NCBI GenBank assembly: GCA_018398815.1
Contig: CM031615.1
Span: 47,518,020 to 47,582,019, forward strand
Length of the DNA stretch: 64,000 nucleotides
DNA from: Conus ventricosus
Taxonomy: Eukaryota > Mollusca > Gastropoda > Neogastropoda > Conidae
Reading direction: 5' to 3'
Shown here: in pieces, positions 1 to 10,075 of the stretch
Layout: each line of letters starts with the position of its first letter
Position numbering within the stretch: position 1 is the stretch's first letter
The notes under the pieces: model-generated
The model's database searches: none
What the model saw: the letters and a program-made list of their open reading frames with translations, nothing else
Told to the model about the DNA's origin: nothing
Made by a program: the position numbers and the translations under genes

Positions 1-964
1 GAGTTTACAATTCTTCCTTGCATTGTCTTAAAAAAAATGAATTCATCAGTCTGGCAGCAGACTGACCGAGTGGGAACTGTGGGAACTGTCTTTACGGCCG
101 AAGCATATGAAGAAGCTGTTGGCGCCTGACTGCCAACAACCTGTTTCCGGGCCTCAAAAAAGGAGATTTTCTTTTCAGTTTTTATTCTTTGTATTGTGGA
201 CTCCTGCATCCAAACAGGGCAGTTTCGTGAAGAGGAGGGATGGTCGACACCGCAGTTAGCACAATGTGCCGGATCTCTACACGGCCCATCATGGGTTGCC
301 TGGCAGCAAACACCGCACACCTCCTGCCCAGAACAGCGGTCTCTGACATGGCCAAACCTCTGGCATCTGAAGCACCTCAACGGGGACGGAACATATAACT
401 GAACTCGAACATTCAAGTAACCGACTTTGATGACCGGAGGCAGCACAGGGTTGCAGAATGTCAGAAAGAGGGTGTTGGTGGCCACTCTTTCTGCACCTTT
501 TTTGACCTTCACCCTATGCACCTCCGTCACACCCTGGGACGCCAGTTCCGTCTTGATCTCCGCCTCCGAGACACCTGTCAAATCTCGGCATCAAATCACC
601 CCTTTGGACGAGTTCAATTGTTTATGGGGAGTCACCCTGATCTCCCTGTCCACGAGCTTTGTTGCCCTCAGCAGCTGTTCGGATTGTTTTTTGGATCTGC
701 ATTGAACAAGAAATGAGCCATTCCGCAACCTTTTGATGGACTGAGGGTCACCTGCTAAACCTTGGAAGCCCTTCTGTATAGCGAAAGGACTCAGAGCTGA
801 AATGGGTTTTTCCTGCTCCGTCCCTTCCACCACGAGCCAGGAAGCCCAGAATCCTGTCCTCTGTCTAACCTCGATATCCGAGTCACTGTCAGATTGAAAA
901 TCCCCTGAAATAGGGGATGCTGCCTTCCTCTTCTTTTTGGGGGGATATTTTTAGAAAAAGCCAT
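1..964 (-). pseudogene. LINE ORF1 (gag-like, zinc-knuckle) fragment, frameshifted
   Basis: The start codon is at 964-962, aligned with the ORF1 start of the other copy at 24635. The frame breaks soon after in a C run (compare the longer C run of the other copy), reopens for 833-591 with the conserved segment containing RSKKQSEQLLRATKLVDREI, then meets a stop at 591. The zinc-knuckle coding region is present at about 220-420 but not in one continuous frame. ORF1 proteins of this LINE group bind RNA and form the retrotransposition particle with ORF2; this copy cannot make an intact one. The reading-frame breaks could be decay or sequence error. Confidence 0.7.
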
Positions 965-1718
965 GATTTATTTTATTGTATTTCATCTCTCCCTTACCCA
1001 CCCGCCTTGGAGTCCAACTAAGGGGCCAGGGCCAAGAATCACTGTCTTGACCCCTTCCAGGCTTCAGGAGAGACATACGACAAACAGAACGCTACTACCC
1101 CTATCCCCCCTGATCATGCTCAACTCCCGGGAACAGAGAGTTGAGCACTGCAGGGGTTCACTTGGCCAGCAGGGGAACTGCCTGTCTTGACCCAGCCCCA
1201 AGAAGGGGAGCCGATTAGTACACCCGGGCCAGAGTGTACTCCCTGTCTAGGAGAGGTCCGAGCCAAAGTGATGTGTTGAGAGCACTGGCCTCCTCAAGCA
1301 CTGGCCCTCTCAATCACCAGGATCTCATCCCCCTCCGACACAGGTCGCACCGCACGGCAAACGCGGCGGATCTTAAGGAGACCACAGAGAGAAAAAGAGT
1401 GTGGAAAAGAAGACTTGAAGGGAGATGAAGATAGAAAAGGGCCAAATAAGAAAGGCAGAAAACAAGAAAAGGGAAAAAGCGGGTTACTCTTAGTCAGGAT
1501 CCTCACCCTTAGCCTATCTGACATGGGAAGCCCTACCAGGGGCATCAACTCCTTACCACGTTACGCTTAGGCCAGACAGCATCTTTACCCCTCAGGCCTA
1601 GAAGCAGTTTGAAAAAAACAGCCTATCTCCAAGTATTGATGCCCCCGCCAGCAAAGCCTAAGGGATCACAGGACCACGCAAGCCCTCCGACCACGTCAAG
1701 GTTGCAACCCCCGGAGGG
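1..1718 (-). mobile_element. 5' portion of a Nimb-like (I superfamily) LINE, cut by the window edge
   Basis: This segment matches 23680-25367 closely over its whole length and in the same orientation, so it is a second copy of the LINE seen complete at 19412-25367. Its 5' end (minus strand) is at 1718, where the sequence passes abruptly into (CA)n repeat. It holds the 5' UTR (about 965-1718) and the gag-like ORF1 (964 down to 1). The remainder, including ORF2 and the 3' tail, would lie at lower coordinates outside the window. It sits in the CTTNBP2 intron downstream of the exon at 2324-2423. Family assignment rests on the complete copy, which has ORF1 zinc knuckles, endonuclease, reverse transcriptase and RNase H. 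Confidence 0.8.
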
Positions 1719-1962
1719 ACACACACATGTGCACACACATACATATATACATACACAAATACAGACACTTACATAACACACATACATAAATATATATACA
1801 CACAAGCATGCTTAAGTATGTATGCATGGACATACATACACAGAGAATAATAAATCAATATTCAAAAAATAAATCAATCTCTCTCACACACACATGTGCG
1901 CACGCGTGCGCGCTCACACACATACACACACACACATACACAACACACACACTCACACACAT

Positions 1963-1995
<33 letters not shown>

Positions 1996-2108
1996 AATAT
2001 ATCCACTTCAATGAAAAAAAAAGTAATTCAATCTCTCTCTCTAACACACACATACACACACACACACACACACACAGTTCAATACAAAAAATTCAATCTC
2101 TCTCTCTT

Positions 2109-2146
<38 letters not shown>

Positions 2147-2200
2147 ACACACACGCACACAAACACACACATCCACAATCATGGATGTATATATACACAC
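1719..2200. repeat. compound (CA)n / (CT)n microsatellite
   Basis: Long interrupted (CA)n blocks with ATAC and GCGC variants at about 1725-2080 are followed by (CT)n at 2098-2145 and more CA. The LINE 5' end at 1718 abuts it. All apparent open frames here are simple-repeat artefacts. Confidence 0.9.
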
Positions 2201-2323
2201 ACTTAACCAAACAGATGTATATACACACACATAACCAAACAGCAGTGATGCAGACTTTTTATTTCTCAAACACATCTCAAGCACTGGCACTACACTGCAG
2301 TACACCAACGCCAGTCAACTCAC

Positions 2324-2423
2324 TTGGCATGTCCCAAAGCAGCAGCCAGGTGGACAGGGGTCACTCGGTCATCTCTGAGAGCGCTGGCACTGCCGCCTTT
2401 GTCCAGCAGCAGTTGCAGACATA
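2324..2423 (-). CDS. CTTNBP2: CTTNBP2-like exon H, ankyrin repeat region (last exon in window)
   Basis: A 100-bp exon on the minus strand, bounded by an acceptor (TTGCAG, genomic 2424-2430) and a donor (GTGAGT, complement of 2318-2323). It begins with two bases that complete a codon opened by the last base of exon G (8898), giving an Ile codon. It then encodes CLQLLLDKGGSASALRDDR followed by VTPVHLAAALGHA, the end of one ankyrin repeat and the start of the next (TPxHLAAxxGH signature). It ends with two bases of a codon, so the following exon must start in phase 2; that exon was not found below 2324 and is probably outside the window. Ankyrin repeats in this family mediate protein binding at the cortical cytoskeleton or synapse. 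Confidence 0.85.
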
Positions 2424-2634
2424 CTGCAAGGCAAGCAGAGCCTAGGGTCATGCATTAAGCTTTCACTACCAGGGCCTTCAAGACAGTGGACACCTCTGCC
2501 ACGGTTTAACACATCCCTGATCCCACTCTTTGGTGTGGGTGCACACCACAATGTCGGGCATACACACACACACACACAAAACAAAGAGTTTACTGTGTAA
2601 CATGGGAGGGAAAAAAAACTATGGTCAAAACACA

Positions 2635-2975
2635 GATAGATAGATAGGTAATGCCGAACAATTAAGTAGTGAGGGAAAACAAGTGCAGGCTAACAATTCT
2701 TCTGTCATTATAGCAATGACTTGGCAAAGATCTGAACTTTAAAAAAAAAAAAAGGGGGTGGTGGTGTTGAAGGTGAAAAAAATGGGAACATACAATTAAG
2801 AAAATATGTTATAAATATGAAAACCTTTCACTAGATATCAAGATAGATAGGTAGATAGATAGACAGATAGATAGATACGTAGATAAACAGACTGACAGAT
2901 AGATAGACAGACAGATAGACAAACAGATAGATAGACAGACAGACAGATAAACAGATGGACCTTAGACAGACAAAT
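2635..2975. repeat. GATA/GACA tetranucleotide microsatellite
   Basis: GATA repeats at 2635-2648 recur, after about 190 bp of A-rich unique sequence, as a mixed GATA/GACA array from about 2838 to 2975. The gypsy-type LTR element inserted at the right-hand edge: GGTAGATAG continues after its 3' LTR at 8222. Confidence 0.85.
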
Positions 2976-2981
2976 AGGTGG

Positions 2982-3147
2982 TGTTATGTGTAACGGTTTT
3001 GTACGAAAACAAGGAGCGGCTAGCTCCGGAAGTTAGAGGTCTCTCTCTCTTGAATACATCGTAACGAGCATGGCGCCCTGTCTCTGACTGCTGTCAGAAT
3101 GAAGTGAGTCTGTTCTGATTTTATGCATGCATGGGATGCACGCAACA
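2982..3147 (+). repeat. 5' LTR (166 bp)
   Basis: It starts TGTTATGTG and ends ACGCAACA, and its copy is at 8056-8221. Four differences lie within the first 16 bp, and there is one more (CTCTGACTG versus CTCCGACTG). Short LTRs with TG...CA ends are usual for this group. Confidence 0.93.
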
Positions 3148-3165
3148 TGGTGGCAGCGGTGGGAT
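3148..3165 (+). other. putative tRNA primer-binding site
   Basis: TGGTGGCAGCGGTGGGAT follows the 5' LTR with no gap. The leading TGG would pair with the CCA end of a tRNA. The tRNA species was not identified. Confidence 0.65.
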
Positions 3166-3304
3166 AAGAAGAACTAATTAAAGTGCATTAGGCCAGCATG
3201 GAAAGTGCAGGAGATTATGAACACTTTGCAGAATTATAGGCTACTGAAACCGACTGAGTGGAAAAGAACTTTTTGTTGCAGGACGTGACGTCAACAATGA
3301 ACAT

Positions 3305-3440
3305 TACTAACTTGAGTAGTGTAGCATGTGCTGTTGGCTACTAACTTGAGTAGTGTAGCATGTGCTGTTGGCTACTAACTTGAGTAGTGTAGCATTTTGC
3401 TGTTGGCTACTAACTTGAGTAGTGAAGCAGGTGCTGTTTT
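3305..3440 (+). repeat. four tandem 34-bp repeats in the element leader
   Basis: The unit begins TACTAACTTGAGTAGTGTAG and runs into a CTGTTGGC end. It starts at 3305, 3339, 3373 and 3408; the third unit is one base longer and the fourth is diverged (GAAGCAGGTG). It lies between the primer-binding site and the gag start. Confidence 0.9.
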
Positions 3441-3503
3441 TGGTGCAAGCTGCAAACGCTGAAACTGGGACTGAAACAAGTGACAATTTTTAAGTGACTC
3501 ACA

Positions 3504-4400
3504 ATGTCGAACGTAGGTGAACAGGAGGCAGCAGCACGGACTGCTGGGCCAGTTCCGGGCATAAAACCCCCAAACCCTCTAGTCATTGGCTCCAACCAAC
3601 AGAAAACTGGAAGTTGTTCAAACAGAGATACAAGACTTATGAACTGCTGGCACAACTAGATAAACAGTCTCCAGCATATCAAACAGCCATGCTCACTCAC
3701 TGTTTGTCAGACGAAGCACTCAAGGTGTACAACGGCTTTCACTTTGAGAACGAAAACCCACAGTCGCTCAAATCATGGCCAAATTTGACGAATTCGCTGT
3801 TGGACAAATCAACGTGACATACGAACGCTTTGTGTTCAACCAAAGAAAGCAAGAGGAGGGTGAAACATTCAAACATTTCTACTCGGCAGTCAGAAACCTA
3901 AGTAAGACATGTGACTTTTGCGAAAACTGCAGAGACTCCATGATACGAGACAAGATTGTTCTGGGAATCCATGACTGCAACACACAGACTGAACTGCTGA
4001 AGGCTAGGGACCTCAACTTGACAAAATGCGTAGACACATGTCGAGCAGCAGAAAACGCTACTCTACAGGGCAAAGCCATGAACTCTCAGGACAATCCCGA
4101 AGAGGTCCATAAGATGAAAACAGAAAACCGTACAGACACCATGATCAGAGAATGCAAATTCTGTGGCAGAAGACACCGACTGAAGAAAGAAGAATGCCCA
4201 GCCTGTGGCAAGACGTGCTTCCCATGCTCAGGAAAGAACCACTTCGGACGAAAATGCACCGGAAGCAAAACCTCAAAAAGAGAAGTGAATCAAGTGGAGC
4301 CAATAGAAGAAAACTCGTCAGACGACCAAGAAGGATGGGTCAACAGCATAGACCAACACAACAAAGACGTGAAATGCACAATGATAGTTCAAGGACAAAA
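3504..4400 (+). pseudogene. gag region with zinc knuckles, frameshifted
   Basis: A start codon at 3504 opens a short frame. Gag-like coding then continues in a second frame from about 3602 and a third from about 3770, so two one-base shifts separate the parts. The region has a capsid-like segment, then at about 4154-4260 a Cys/His cluster with CKFCG, CPACGKTC and CFPCSGKNH, consistent with a nucleocapsid zinc knuckle. In related elements Gag assembles the particle and binds element RNA. The shifts may be real damage or assembly error, since a host exon in this window also shows homopolymer shifts. Confidence 0.75.
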
Positions 4401-4620
4401 AGTGGCATTCCAAATCGATACAGGTTCATCAGTGAATATGATCCCAGCAAAATACGCAAGAGACATTGAACCAACAGACAAGGTCATGAAGATGTGGAAC
4501 AATGCAAAAATGAAACCAGTTGGTAAAACCACGCAAAACATCACAAACCAAAGAACAAGAAAGTACACAGAGTCGACTTCATCGTTTTCGAGGACAATCT
4601 CACACCCCTGCTCGGACTGA
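4380..4620 (+). pseudogene. retroviral-type aspartic protease segment, frame lost at 4620
   Basis: The same frame as the zinc-knuckle region continues into FQIDTGSSVNMIPAKYA, with the Asp-Thr-Gly active-site triplet encoded at 4417-4425. The frame ends with a stop at 4620, while the downstream reverse-transcriptase frame is different. One DTG per chain is expected because these proteases work as dimers. Confidence 0.75.
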
Positions 4621-4634
4621 AAACTTCGCAAGAA

Positions 4635-6566
4635 ATGGGGCTGATCAACATCCAGAAAGAAAACTTCGTTCAGGTCGACCAGCTGTCAACACCAGATGAA
4701 TTCCAAGATGTTTTCGACGGCACACTGGGAAAACTACCAGGCCTTCAACACCTAGAAGTGGACCCGCAGGCAAAACCGGTCATCATGCCAGACAGACGCA
4801 CACCAATAGCAATACGACCTCAGCTCAAGAATGAACTGGACAGGATGGTCAAAGAAGGAGTGATTGTACCAGTCACCGAACCCACACCTTGGGTCAGCCA
4901 GATCGTGGTCACCAAAAAGAAACAAGCAGGTTTACGCATCTGCATTGACCCCCCAGAACTCAACAAGGCTCTAAGACAAGAACGGTACACAATGCCTGTC
5001 CTGGAAGATGTCATCCATGACCTGAGCAAATCGAAGGTTTTCACGAAGGTCGACATGTCCTCTGGGTTCTGGCACGTGCAGCTCGACGAAGACTCAAGCC
5101 TCCTAACAACATTTCAGACATGTTTTGGACGATACCGTTGGCTACGACTCCCGTTCGGTACATCAGTGTCATCAGAGATCTTCCAGAGAAAACTGGCTGA
5201 AGCTCTCAGCGGACTACCAGGGGTGGCTTCCGTCGCCGATGATGCCATCATCCATGGGGACAATATGGAATCACACGACGCCCACTACAAGGCATTCCTA
5301 CAGAGATGCAGAGAACAGAACATCAAACTTAACGAAGCAAAACTGGACCTGAGGTTGGACAACGTCACATTCATGGGGCATCAGATCACGAAAGACGGCT
5401 TACAGACTGACCCTGAGAAAGTGAACGCCATCAAAGACTACCCTGAACCCAAGAACATTGAAGAACTCAGACGATTTCTGGGCCTGGTGAACTACCTCTC
5501 AAGATACCTGTCACATCTCACGGACGACCTACAACCACTGCAAAACCTCCTCAAAAAAGATGTGCAGTGGACCTGGACTTCATCACAAGAAGAAGCGTTC
5601 CAAACAGTGAAGGAGAAGATCGTGAACAGCCCAACTCTCGCCTTCTACAAACAAGATGACAGCCTGACGCTCATCAATGACGCCAGTGAATATGGCCTTG
5701 GATCGGTACTGATGCAGAAAGACAGACCAGTCGCGTACGCAAGCAGGACACTCGCACCAACAGAGAGAAACTACGCCCAGATGGAAAAAGAAATGCTGGC
5801 TGTGCTGTTGGGGCTGCAGAAGTTCCACCACTACACATATGGACGCCCAGTGCACGTAGTGACAGACCACAAGCCACTCGTAGCAATCAGCCGCAAGCCG
5901 CTATCAAAAGCACCGATGCGACTACAGTCAATGCTTCTCAGGGCTCAGACATACGACTTCTCACTGGAATACAAACCAGGAACACAGATCCCGGTCGCAG
6001 ACGCCCTTTCAAGGGCACCAGTCTCAACAGGAAACGAAGCGGAACATGAAGTGCTCAACTCATTGACACTATCACCATTCACGCCCCAACGCCTGGACGA
6101 AATAAGACAGAAAACAGCTGAAGACCTCACACTCACAGAGTTGAAAGAAGTTATCCTCAGAGGATGGCCATCATCGAGACAAGACTGTCCACTCCCAGTC
6201 ACGCCTTACTTTGACTACAGAGACAAGCTCACAGTGCAAGACGGAGTCATTCTCAGGGGAGACAGAGTAGTCATACCACACACAATGAGATCAGAAATGA
6301 AGGAGAAGGTCCACGCTGGACACTATGGCATCAACTCATGCCTACGAAGAGCACGACAGCTCATCTTCTGGCCCCGAATGACAGCTGAAATTCGACACTT
6401 CATTGAATCATGTGATGTGTGCACTTCTCACAGTGTGAAACAACCAGCAGAGACACTGCGCATGCACGAGGTACCAGATCGCCCATGGGAAAAAGTGGGA
6501 ACAGACATTTTTACCATCCAAGGAAGAAACTATCGAACTGGACTACCTACCAGAGACCACTGCTGA
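4635..6566 (+). pseudogene. pol: reverse transcriptase, RNase H and integrase N-terminal part
   Basis: One open frame of about 640 codons. The reverse transcriptase carries the KVDMSSGFWHVQL motif (about 5050) and the catalytic pair in VADDAIIHG (about 5230). RNase H follows with INDASEYGLGSVLMQ (about 5672) and VTDHKPL (about 5860). The integrase zinc-binding HHCC region is at about 6313-6423 (HAGHYG ... CDVC). The first integrase catalytic Asp is in VGTDIF (about 6498). The frame is lost at about 6540, where roughly ten codons expected between the first two integrase core strands are missing. The first ATG at 4635 is internal; the true frame starts upstream across the protease break. Confidence 0.85.
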
Positions 6567-7553
6567 AACGATTGTCACCAAACTGAAACACCACTTCGCC
6601 CGCCATGGCATTCCAGACACAGTTGTCAGTGACAATGGACCACAGTTCTCGTCACAACAGTTCAGACTGTTCTCCCGCAACTGGGGCTTCAAACACATGA
6701 TGTCCAGCCCTGGTCACAGTCAGAGCAACGGGGCTGCTGAAGCAGCCGTGAAAGTGGCCAAGAACATGATGAAGAAGTGTCTACGGGCAAAAGAAGACCC
6801 TTACCTCGGGCTACTGAACGTGAGAAATACGCCGGAAGAGGGAATGACATCAAGTCCAACCCAGCGGCTTATGGGCAGACGTACAAAGACAGTGCTCCCC
6901 ACCACATTCAAACTGTTACAACCCACCGCCGCAGACTACATCAAACAAGAAAAACACCGCCTTGAAAACAAACGGCAAGCAACAGTGGAAAAGTTCTGTC
7001 ACCGAAAGGACCTCAGGCCGCTATCTAGTGACGAGGCAGTCAAAATACAATCCATCGACAAGTCATCACAAACCTGGAAAAGTGGTGTTGTCATCAACAG
7101 GCAGACGAGCAGGACATATGATGTGCAGACCCAAGACGGAAGGGTTTACCGGCGCAACAGGCTCTTCCTACGCTCAGTTCCCCACCCCACTCAAACGCCC
7201 CCCAGACCCACAAAAAGTGAGCCCCACACTACCACCCAAGCTACCCATTCCTACGCCATGCCGAAGAATGATGGCCACACCGGTGGCCATCGCGCAGAGG
7301 GGCAGCCATGCCAGAGGGAGCCTACCAGCCAGGAACCGAGCACACCCTTCGCAGGAGCCTCCCGGGCCCAGCTTCCTGATGTGACCTTGGCAACATCCAG
7401 CTCCCGGCCGCCACAGGCTCCACGCCCTCAACCAGCCGGTCCAACCACAGGGCCCCAGCCAGCCGGACCAACCCTGGGTCCCCTCTCACCTGGACCAGCT
7501 ATGACCACCAGATCAGGCAGATCTGTGAAGCCCAGAACCATACTTGATTTATA
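6545..7553 (+). pseudogene. pol: integrase core remainder and C-terminal tail
   Basis: After the break near 6540 the integrase core resumes in a different frame: VVSDNGPQFSS (about 6621-6655) supplies the second catalytic Asp, and GHSQSNGAAEAAVK (about 6713-6754) contains the catalytic Glu. So all three DDE residues survive, split between two frames. The tail is rich in Pro, Thr and Gln and ends MTTRSGRSVKPRTILDL before the stop at 7551-7553, a common C-terminus in this group. No chromodomain was recognised. Confidence 0.8.
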
Positions 7554-7877
7554 AACAAATTACAATAGATGAACATGAACAGCCAGGGACCAACCAATTA
7601 ACATTTTTTTTCTTCATATGATTTATAATATAAAACAGAGGACTTTGTTGGAAGCATTTATAAAACTAATCAAAATATTCTGTTCAAATTGTTGTTGATT
7701 TAAATTTATATTCTAAGATTTTTTTTTCTTTTCTGTCGTTCACGGTTATATTACCAAATAAGATTTCAACATTTTGTTAACATGATTATCAGCAATGAGT
7801 TATAGCGATTGCTAACCTTGCCCTTTTGGCCTCGGATTACATAACAGTATAAGGTATAGGAGAAAATATTTGTTTAT

Positions 7878-8061
7878 TAAATTAGTATTTGTTAATCCCG
7901 TTTCAATTTGATGATTCAGTTAACGTTGTTAATATTGTTCCAGAAACCCTAAAAGGGGGGAAATGTTACTAAATTAGTATTTGTTAATCCTGTTTCAATT
8001 TGATGATTCAGTTAACGTTGTTAATATTGTTCCAGAAACCCTAAAAGGGGGAAGATGTTAC
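7878..8061 (+). repeat. 92-bp tandem duplication including the polypurine tract
   Basis: 7878-7969 and 7970-8061 are near-identical (TAAATTAGTATTTGTTAATC start). Each copy ends with a polypurine run (7951-7963; 8043-8055) followed by TGTTAC. Only the second is followed by the full LTR, so the first is a decoy tract with six LTR bases. Confidence 0.9.
8043..8055 (+). other. polypurine tract of the LTR element
   Basis: AAAAGGGGGAAGA is directly upstream of the 3' LTR start at 8056, the position expected for the plus-strand primer. Confidence 0.9.
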
Positions 8062-8221
8062 ATGTAATGGGTTTGTACGAAAACAAGGAGCGGCTAGCTC
8101 CGGAAGTTAGAGGTCTCTCTCTCTTGAATACATCGTAACGAGCATGGCGCCCTGTCTCCGACTGCTGTCAGAATGAAGTGAGTCTGTTCTGATTTTATGC
8201 ATGCATGGGATGCACGCAACA
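8056..8221 (+). repeat. 3' LTR (166 bp)
   Basis: Starts TGTTACATG, ends ACGCAACA, and is the same length as the 5' LTR. Flanking sequence resumes as GGTAGATAGAC. Confidence 0.93.
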
Positions 8222-8897
8222 GGTAGATAGACTCCATATTCTCTGGAAAGTGTCTGGAAGAGGCTAGTGTTAAACACACATGAATAGAATCTCTGTATGT
8301 TTTATTCAGAAAACAACGGGGGAAAGCGGAAGGCTGGTTTCCTAGTCTCTCTTCAAAGTAGCGACTTGGCATTCAGGAAGAGGGTTAGGAGGTAATATTG
8401 TGAATATGTCAACATTAAAGACCTGTATTAAACAATAACAAAAAGACTTGGGAGTTCTATTTCTAGTCCATTGCTAATGCAACAGTATATGAAGTATCTG
8501 AATCAATATTCAGCAGGGTTATGTAAAGAGCGAATGTTATAGGACAGCGAAACATGTGCACCTCCCCCACCCACAAAACACAGAAAACAACAATCAGAGA
8601 TAAGATAATGTTGCTTATAGCCCAGCCGACCGCAAAGGCCACATCAAACAACAATCAGAGTTGGTGATAACAAAGACCTCTGAATTATAAGCGTGTTGTT
8701 CTGAACTGATCATTCTTTTTGCTGGATGAAGTTCTTCACAGAGTCATTAAAACCCTGGTTGCAGCAAAAGTGGATTAACTTAGCTGATCTCATCACTCCT
8801 CTGCACCACCATACAACGCACTGGCCTGCACCTCTGTTACAACGATGAAAATCATGTGGGAAGAACCCAGCACTTACTTTCTCTACTCAGCACTTAC
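8222..8897. other. intron sequence between the LTR element and exon G
   Basis: Mostly unremarkable A/T-rich intron. It contains the 46-bp LINE-tail insertion at 8600-8645, and at 8868-8904 a 20-bp direct duplication that copies the splice donor of exon G. Confidence 0.6.
8600..8645 (-). mobile_element. 46-bp insertion of the Nimb-like LINE 3' tail
   Basis: The sequence is the last 46 bases of the LINE (minus-strand sense), from GATGTGGCC through GCAACATTATCTTAT. It is flanked by a perfect 15-bp duplication, AAACAACAATCAGAG, at 8585-8599 and 8646-8660, which shows it is an insertion by target-primed reverse transcription rather than a decayed longer copy. Confidence 0.88.
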
Positions 8898-9212
8898 TTT
8901 CTCTATCGTTTTCCACAGCACAGTGCACAGGGGTTGTTCCGTCTTTCAAAGGCAAGTTGACATCAGCGTCGTGGTCCAGAATCAGCATCCGTAAAGCACC
9001 AAGGTCCCCGCAGGCGGCCATTTTATGTACAGCAGAGTTCTGAACATCGATGGAGGACGGGGTGATGAGCGATGATGGGAGAGGAGGAGACAGGAGGGAG
9101 GTAGAGGATGGTGAGGAGGACTGGATGGGAGAAGCGGAGGAAGGGGAAGGGGAGAGAGAGGAGGAGGAGGGGGACGACTCTAGACCAGGTGAATCACGCG
9201 CACTGGCTTCAC
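8898..9212 (-). CDS. CTTNBP2: CTTNBP2-like exon G, Ser/Pro tract and first ankyrin repeats
   Basis: A 315-bp exon with acceptor TGTGTTTCAG (complement of 9213-9222) and donor GTAAGT (complement of 8892-8897). It starts with two bases completing the Gly codon opened by exon F. It encodes about 40 residues of Ser/Pro-rich linker (GLESSPSSSSLSPSPSS ...), then SAVHKMAACGDLGALRMLI and DGTTPVHCAVENDRE, which are ankyrin repeats 1 and 2. One base is left over and joins exon H to give Ile. In vertebrate CTTNBP2 the repeats likewise follow a long low-complexity region. The plus-strand open frame across this exon is only the shadow of the Ser/Pro codons. Confidence 0.92.
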
Positions 9213-9727
9213 CTGAAACACACGGAAAAAACGTCCTCTTCAGCATGGAGTTTGTGACGGTCAAACAGAAAGAAAAAAACATAAAAGAAAACGCTAAAAA
9301 TAGAACACGATATCAACCACATTCTCCTGAACTGTTCCACAAATCAGGTAATTTGAACTTTGGTTAGCCAGCCTGAAGAGTACCAAGATGAAATCACCCT
9401 GACTTCTTTTAATTTCAATCCTGCCTCTCCTGTGTACAAGCAAAAATGAAACAGCCAGCAACCAACAGCAACAGTTAGCTTGATTTCACTTTCCCCCCTA
9501 GCTTTCAGCAGACCTTTGTTGAATTCCAGGTCACTCAAGCAACACTCCTTCACTTTCGCACCCATAACTGAAGTCGCATGAAAGATTTTAAACATGGACA
9601 GACAACTAGCGGTACCTTCATACAGACTCGTCGATGGACTACTTTCTTGCACCTCAATATCGCAGCATAAACAACCTTTCACCATCAATACGTGCGGCGA
9701 TGATGGACGCTCCAGTCAGTTCAACAT

Positions 9728-10075
9728 TTAGGAGGGAGGGTCACTTGTGTGTGGAAATGGAGACCTGTCCTGCAAGCACACAGGCGGCCCGCAGCCGTCG
9801 AAAGCGATGGAGTTCAGCCAGGTAGTGCCCTGATTCCCCCTGTTCCTCTCCACCTGTATAGCTATGGCTTTGTTCTTCACGAAAGTCTGAGAGCCCTGAT
9901 GGCACAGGTCTCTCCGGAATGGTCTGCGAAGGCCACTACCTTCTAAGTCGATTTTGTCCATGTTGCAGCTCCTGAGCTTGGCCTTTGGTGTTCTTGTACC
10001 TCATGAGTTGTCTACCTTGGTCATGCTTGATTTCAGCTGGCCATGGGAGCATTTTGAGGATTATGACCCTTCAGG
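9728..10075 (-). pseudogene. possible decayed LINE C-terminal fragment
   Basis: The minus-strand reading contains GRQLMRYKNT-like text in one frame and RPFRRDLCHQGSQTF followed by FDGCGPPVCLQ in another. Its order resembles the end of non-LTR ORF2 proteins: a GRPxxRYKDT stretch, a Trp/Arg-rich segment and a final Cys/His finger. It is broken by stops and frame changes. This is a weak family resemblance judged by eye. Confidence 0.35.

Larger units (their letters stand above)
2982..8221 (+). mobile_element. Ty3/gypsy-type LTR retrotransposon with both LTRs
   Basis: A 5.24-kb element bounded by two 166-bp direct LTRs (TGTTA...CAACA) that differ at about five positions (about 97% identical). 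It has a primer-binding site directly after the 5' LTR, a polypurine tract directly before the 3' LTR, and gag, protease, reverse transcriptase, RNase H and integrase coding in that order, which is the Ty3/gypsy arrangement. No env-like frame follows the integrase. Flanks are GGTGG on the left and GGTAG on the right, an imperfect 5-bp target duplication. Several frameshifts and a small integrase deletion make this copy non-coding as read. It lies in the CTTNBP2 intron between ankyrin exons, antisense to the gene. Placement near the Mag lineage is only a guess from gag style. Confidence 0.92.

Noticed and set aside
9050..9367. Plus-strand frame rich in Glu/Gly
   Set aside because: It is the antisense shadow of the Ser/Pro codons of exon G; the minus strand has splice sites and ankyrin repeats in phase.
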